Shown piece after piece: positions 61,189-64,000 of a stretch of DNA of 64,000 bases (the stretch's first letter is position 1; each line of letters starts with the position of its first letter). Source of the stretch: Cokeromyces recurvatus (lineage: Eukaryota; Mucoromycota; Mucoromycetes; Mucorales; Mucoraceae); contig NW_026251405.1 of NCBI RefSeq assembly GCF_025118155.1, forward strand, positions 186,001-250,000. The letters are read 5' to 3'. The notes under the pieces were generated by a model. That model had not been told where the DNA came from. It did not search any database and saw only the letters and a list, made by a program, of their open reading frames with translations. Both the position numbers and the translations under genes were made by a program.

Positions 61189-61547
61189 GTTTATTAATTA
61201 TTATATGTACTAAATAAATAAAAGAAAAAAAAAAAGTTCAATTAAGACACGCGTACTACAGATATAAAAAGTCAGCATTAAGTGAATTCACTACGACGAC
61301 TCTTCCACTTGCGCTATTTTGCTACGAGGTAGTAAGGTTACACACTTCCAACAGTTGAAATTTACGAACTCAGTGACTGTGAACGCGTAATCAGCTTCCT
61401 CTTTCTGTTCGGCTTTCTCAAGGGCCAATCATAGGAAATATGTGTACGAACTGAGTTATTTACTTACAAAAGTATATCGACGTTAAGCGCCTTTTATTTT
61501 TTTTATTTTTTTTTTTTTTTCTTATATACAAATTTCATAAATAAATA
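61189..61547. promoter_or_regulatory. Bidirectional promoter of RPN7 and RPN6
   Basis: The 359-bp gap between two divergent proteasome-lid genes, clearly richer in G+C in its middle (about 61285-61440) than other intergenic DNA here. Two ACGCGT hexamers (61249-61254 and 61383-61388) and a CCAAT box (CCAATCA at 61425-61431) are visible. TTTTGCTAC at 61317-61325 differs by one base from the yeast proteasome element (TTTTGCCAC on this strand); I regard that as a weak candidate only. Confidence 0.7.
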
Positions 61548-63045
61548 ATGGTTAATACTACAACTAGATCTGCACCTTCAAATAGATTACACGAAGCTGA
61601 TTTATTAAAGGAAGCTAAAAAGTTCGAAGAGGCTATTAGTTTTTATAAGAGTATTTTGACAGAAACAGCGAGTGATGAAGAAACTTTAAGAGAACAAGAG
61701 CATGCTGTTACTCAGTTAGGTCAACTTTACCGTGATCTTAAGTAATTATCTTAGTATATTCTCGATAAAAAAAAACATTCAAATTAATGTCTATTTAAAC
61801 TTGTATAGACTTCCTCAGGAGCTTGCAAACTTGATTCGTTCTTCTCATTCATTCATGTTATCTATTGCTAAAGCTAAAACTGCTAAATTGAGTAATAATT
61901 AAAATCAAATTGAAACTAAAAAATCAGATTTAGCTAAATGATTTGTTTGCGTGCTTTTTTTTTATTTAGTTCGTACACTTATTGATTATTTCAGTGATAT
62001 TCCTAATTGTCTTCCTCTTCAAATTGAAGTTTGTAAAGAAAATATCGAATGGTGTGTTCAAGAAAAGCGTATATTTTTAAAACAAGCACTCGAGACACGT
62101 TTAGTAGCACTCTATTTAGATAACAAGATGTATCATGAATCTTTAAATTTGATATCATTACTATTGAAGGAATTAAAACGTTTAGATGATAAAATGGTAC
62201 TTGTTGAAGTTCAATTGCTCGAAAGTCGTGTCTGCCATGCCTTAAGAAACCTTCCTAAGGCTCGTGCTGCTTTGACTTCTGCTCGTACATCTGCTAATTC
62301 CATTTATTGCCCACCTTTATTACAAGCTGCTTTGGATATGCAATCAGGTGTCCTTCATGCTGAAGAAAAAGATTACAAGACTGCTTACTCTTATTTCTTT
62401 GAAACATTTGAAGGTTATTCTAATCAAGAGGATCCTAAGGCTATTTTAGCTCTTAAATATATGTTATTGTGTAAGATTATGTTGAATTTGGTAAGTTTAT
62501 AAGGGATTTTGTTTTCGTTTCCCTTGTTTTTTTTTCTAATCTAATATATACATACATGTATATAGACTGAGGATGTTCATGCTATCATTAGTGGAAAGGC
62601 TGCATTGAAATATGCAGGTGTAGAGATTGATGCTATGAAGGCTGTTGCTAATGCACACAAGAATAGAAATCTTCAAGAATTTGAAACAGCTTTAGCTACT
62701 TACACTAATGAATTAAATAATGATCCCATCATTCGTTCTCAACTTGCAGCATTATATGACACTCTTTTAGAACAGAATTTAGTTCGTATCATTGAACCTT
62801 TCTCTCGTGTCGAGATTAGTCATATTGCTGATATGGTCAAATTGCCCACACAACAAGTTGAGGCTAAATTATCACAAATGATTTTGGATAAGAAATTCCA
62901 TGGTATTCTTGATCAAGGAGCTGGTTGCTTAATTGTATTTGATGAGCCTGAAGAAGACAAGACTTATGAAACTGCTATTGAAACATTGAAACAAGTTGAT
63001 AAAGTCGTTTCTAGTTTATATCAAAAAGCTGCTAAACTCTCTTAA
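61548..63045 (+). CDS. RPN6: 26S proteasome regulatory subunit RPN6 (PSMD11)
   Basis: PCI-domain lid subunit that clamps the lid to the core particle. Exons 61548-61741, 61809-61891, 61970-62490, 62566-63045; 425 aa, the expected size. Visible: an N-terminal helical-repeat region ([37 protein letters not shown]); the highly conserved middle ([34 protein letters not shown]-like [52 protein letters not shown]); and the PCI winged helix ([40 protein letters not shown]), then a C-terminal helix. Codon use appears biased toward CGT/GCT and fits high expression. Confidence 0.97.
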
Positions 63046-63321
63046 ACTAGTTTATTCTTAAAGAATAAAAAGAAAAAGAATAAAAAAAAAGAATAAAAAA
63101 AAAGATGACTATGCCAAGTTTATGTATAATTTTTTTTATTTTTATTATTATTATAATTAATAGCCGTTTTTTCTTGTGAAATGAAAAATAAAAGAAAAAG
63201 AGTAGCAAGACATACACATAAGCAACAAAAAAAAAAATTTACACTATATTAAAAAAAAAAAATCGTCTAAAACAAAATAAGGGATGAAATACTTATTAAA
63301 CGGAAGGGTGAAAGGAAGGGC
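63046..63321. other. Convergent 3' region between RPN6 and DnaJ
   Basis: About 275 bp of A-rich sequence with GAATAAAAA repeats after RPN6 and several A runs. Expected to hold both 3' UTRs. Confidence 0.6.
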
Positions 63322-64000
63322 TTATTGTTGAGCACATTGAACTCCGGGTCCAGATTGGTGATGGTCCTCATCATCGTCATATTCATGCATACCACTGCCT
63401 TGTCTAGAACTAGATTGATAACCGTCTGCATCAGCCATAACAACATCTTCAACATGTTTATTAGGGAAAGAAGGAACTGCAGGACGAGGTGGCAAGATGT
63501 TTTCGAGAGCAGCAATATTTTCGGGAGAAGTCCAGTTGGGATTAGGGAAATCAATAGTGAATTTAACAAAGAGATGACCATGTGTATGAGTACGGTAAGC
63601 AGGCATACCTTCGTTAGGAATCACCTTCATTTGATCAGGCTTAATAGCCTCGCCAGGTAAGATATTAACCATAAGAATACGATCATCAAGATGGGGTATA
63701 GCAAACTTACCGCCAGCAAGAGCAGTTAAGAGATCAATCTTTGCTTCATAGATTAAATCATCACCTTGACGCTTGAAATGAGAATGAGGCTTTTCATCAA
63801 TAACAATAATAATATCACCAGGAATAATATTGGGGGCTTGATCACCTTCACCAGCAAAAGTAATCTTTTGTCCATCACGCATACCCTTATCAATAAATAC
63901 TTCAAGAATTTTCTTTTCACCGACTACCTTCTTGCCGCGACAGTTGGTACAACGATCTTTTTCATCAATCACTTCACCAGTGGCTTGACAATCACCACAA
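63322..64000 (-). CDS. YDJ1: Type I DnaJ/Hsp40 co-chaperone, 5' end beyond the window
   Basis: Cytosolic Hsp70 co-chaperone of the YDJ1/DNAJA class. The fragment opens inside the zinc-finger region, with two CxxCxGxG-like repeats (CGDCQATGEV, CTNCRGKK). It continues through C-terminal domains I and II (KILEVFIDKGMRDGQKITF, GEGDQAPNIIPGDIIIVID, LTALAGGKFAIPHLDDR) to an acidic/Ser tail. The last four residues are CAQQ, a CaaX box, so farnesylation and membrane association as in yeast Ydj1 are expected. J-domain and Gly/Phe region lie upstream of the minus-strand start, beyond base 64000. No intron in the visible part. Confidence 0.95.
   Translation of the reverse strand, partial: CGDCQATGEVIDEKDRCTNCRGKKVVGEKKILEVFIDKGMRDGQKITFAGEGDQAPNIIPGDIIIVIDEKPHSHFKRQGDDLIYEAKIDLLTALAGGKFAIPHLDDRILMVNILPGEAIKPDQMKVIPNEGMPAYRTHTHGHLFVKFTIDFPNPNWTSPENIAALENILPPRPAVPSFPNKHVEDVVMADADGYQSSSRQGSGMHEYDDDEDHHQSGPGVQCAQQ

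Overview
The window looks like nuclear DNA of an early-diverging fungus, most likely Mucoromycota (Mucorales-like). It is very AT-rich with many homopolymer runs. Nearly every gene is cut by short GT..AG introns (mostly about 45-110 nt), and genes lie on both strands without operons. The proteins are conserved fungal/eukaryotic housekeeping or signalling types, some of them closer to animal than yeast counterparts (neurofibromin, M13 endopeptidases, BAP31, YEATS). The genus cannot be fixed from the sequence alone.

Layout. 1-5489 (+): GCN2 eIF2-alpha kinase, 5' end outside the window. 7962-10744 (+): M13 (neprilysin-like) metallopeptidase A. 12066-21642 (-): full-length neurofibromin/IRA RasGAP, 18 visible exons. 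22244-24202: a 1.6-kb Tc1/mariner-type element with TIRs and TA duplication, inserted between two diverging relics of an unrecognised repeated protein. 25059-27718 (+): ATRIP-like checkpoint protein. 27765-29427 (-): type II-like phosphatidylserine decarboxylase. 30440-31575 (-): BAP31/Yet ER protein. 33125-34414 (+): short HSF-type transcription factor. 35650-36602 (+): DeSI/PPPDE peptidase. 36743-37760 (-): AT-hook protein of unknown role. 38712-41616 (-): M13 peptidase B, a paralogue of A. 41885-45684: a graveyard of mobile-element relics. 46208-47544 (+): YEATS protein. 47590-49909 (-): HEL2/ZNF598 RING E3. 52531-53675 (+): perilipin-like lipid-droplet protein. 54112-59092 (-): formin. 59669-61188 (-) and 61548-63045 (+): proteasome lid subunits RPN7 and RPN6, divergent from one 359-bp promoter. 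63322-64000 (-): type I DnaJ (YDJ1-like), 5' end outside the window.

I assembled exons by hand and checked that spliced lengths are multiples of three. This holds for GCN2 (1625 aa fragment), both M13 genes, ATRIP-like, PSD, BAP31, HSF, AT-hook, YEATS, perilipin, formin, RPN7 (389 aa) and RPN6 (425 aa). Neurofibromin closes only if a 2-nt microexon or an equivalent is assumed. HEL2 has one unexplained frame break at an A14 run.

Functional themes are loose, as usual in eukaryotes. They are protein quality control and stress (GCN2, HEL2, RPN6, RPN7, HSF, DnaJ), growth and morphogenesis (RasGAP, formin), lipid/ER biology (PSD, BAP31, perilipin) and chromatin/DNA damage (YEATS, ATRIP). I found no CRISPR array, no convincing tRNA or rRNA, and no gene cluster resembling a new defence or biosynthetic system. 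The least explained material is the relic family flanking the transposon and near 42 kb, plus the nuclease-like fragment at 42.5 kb.
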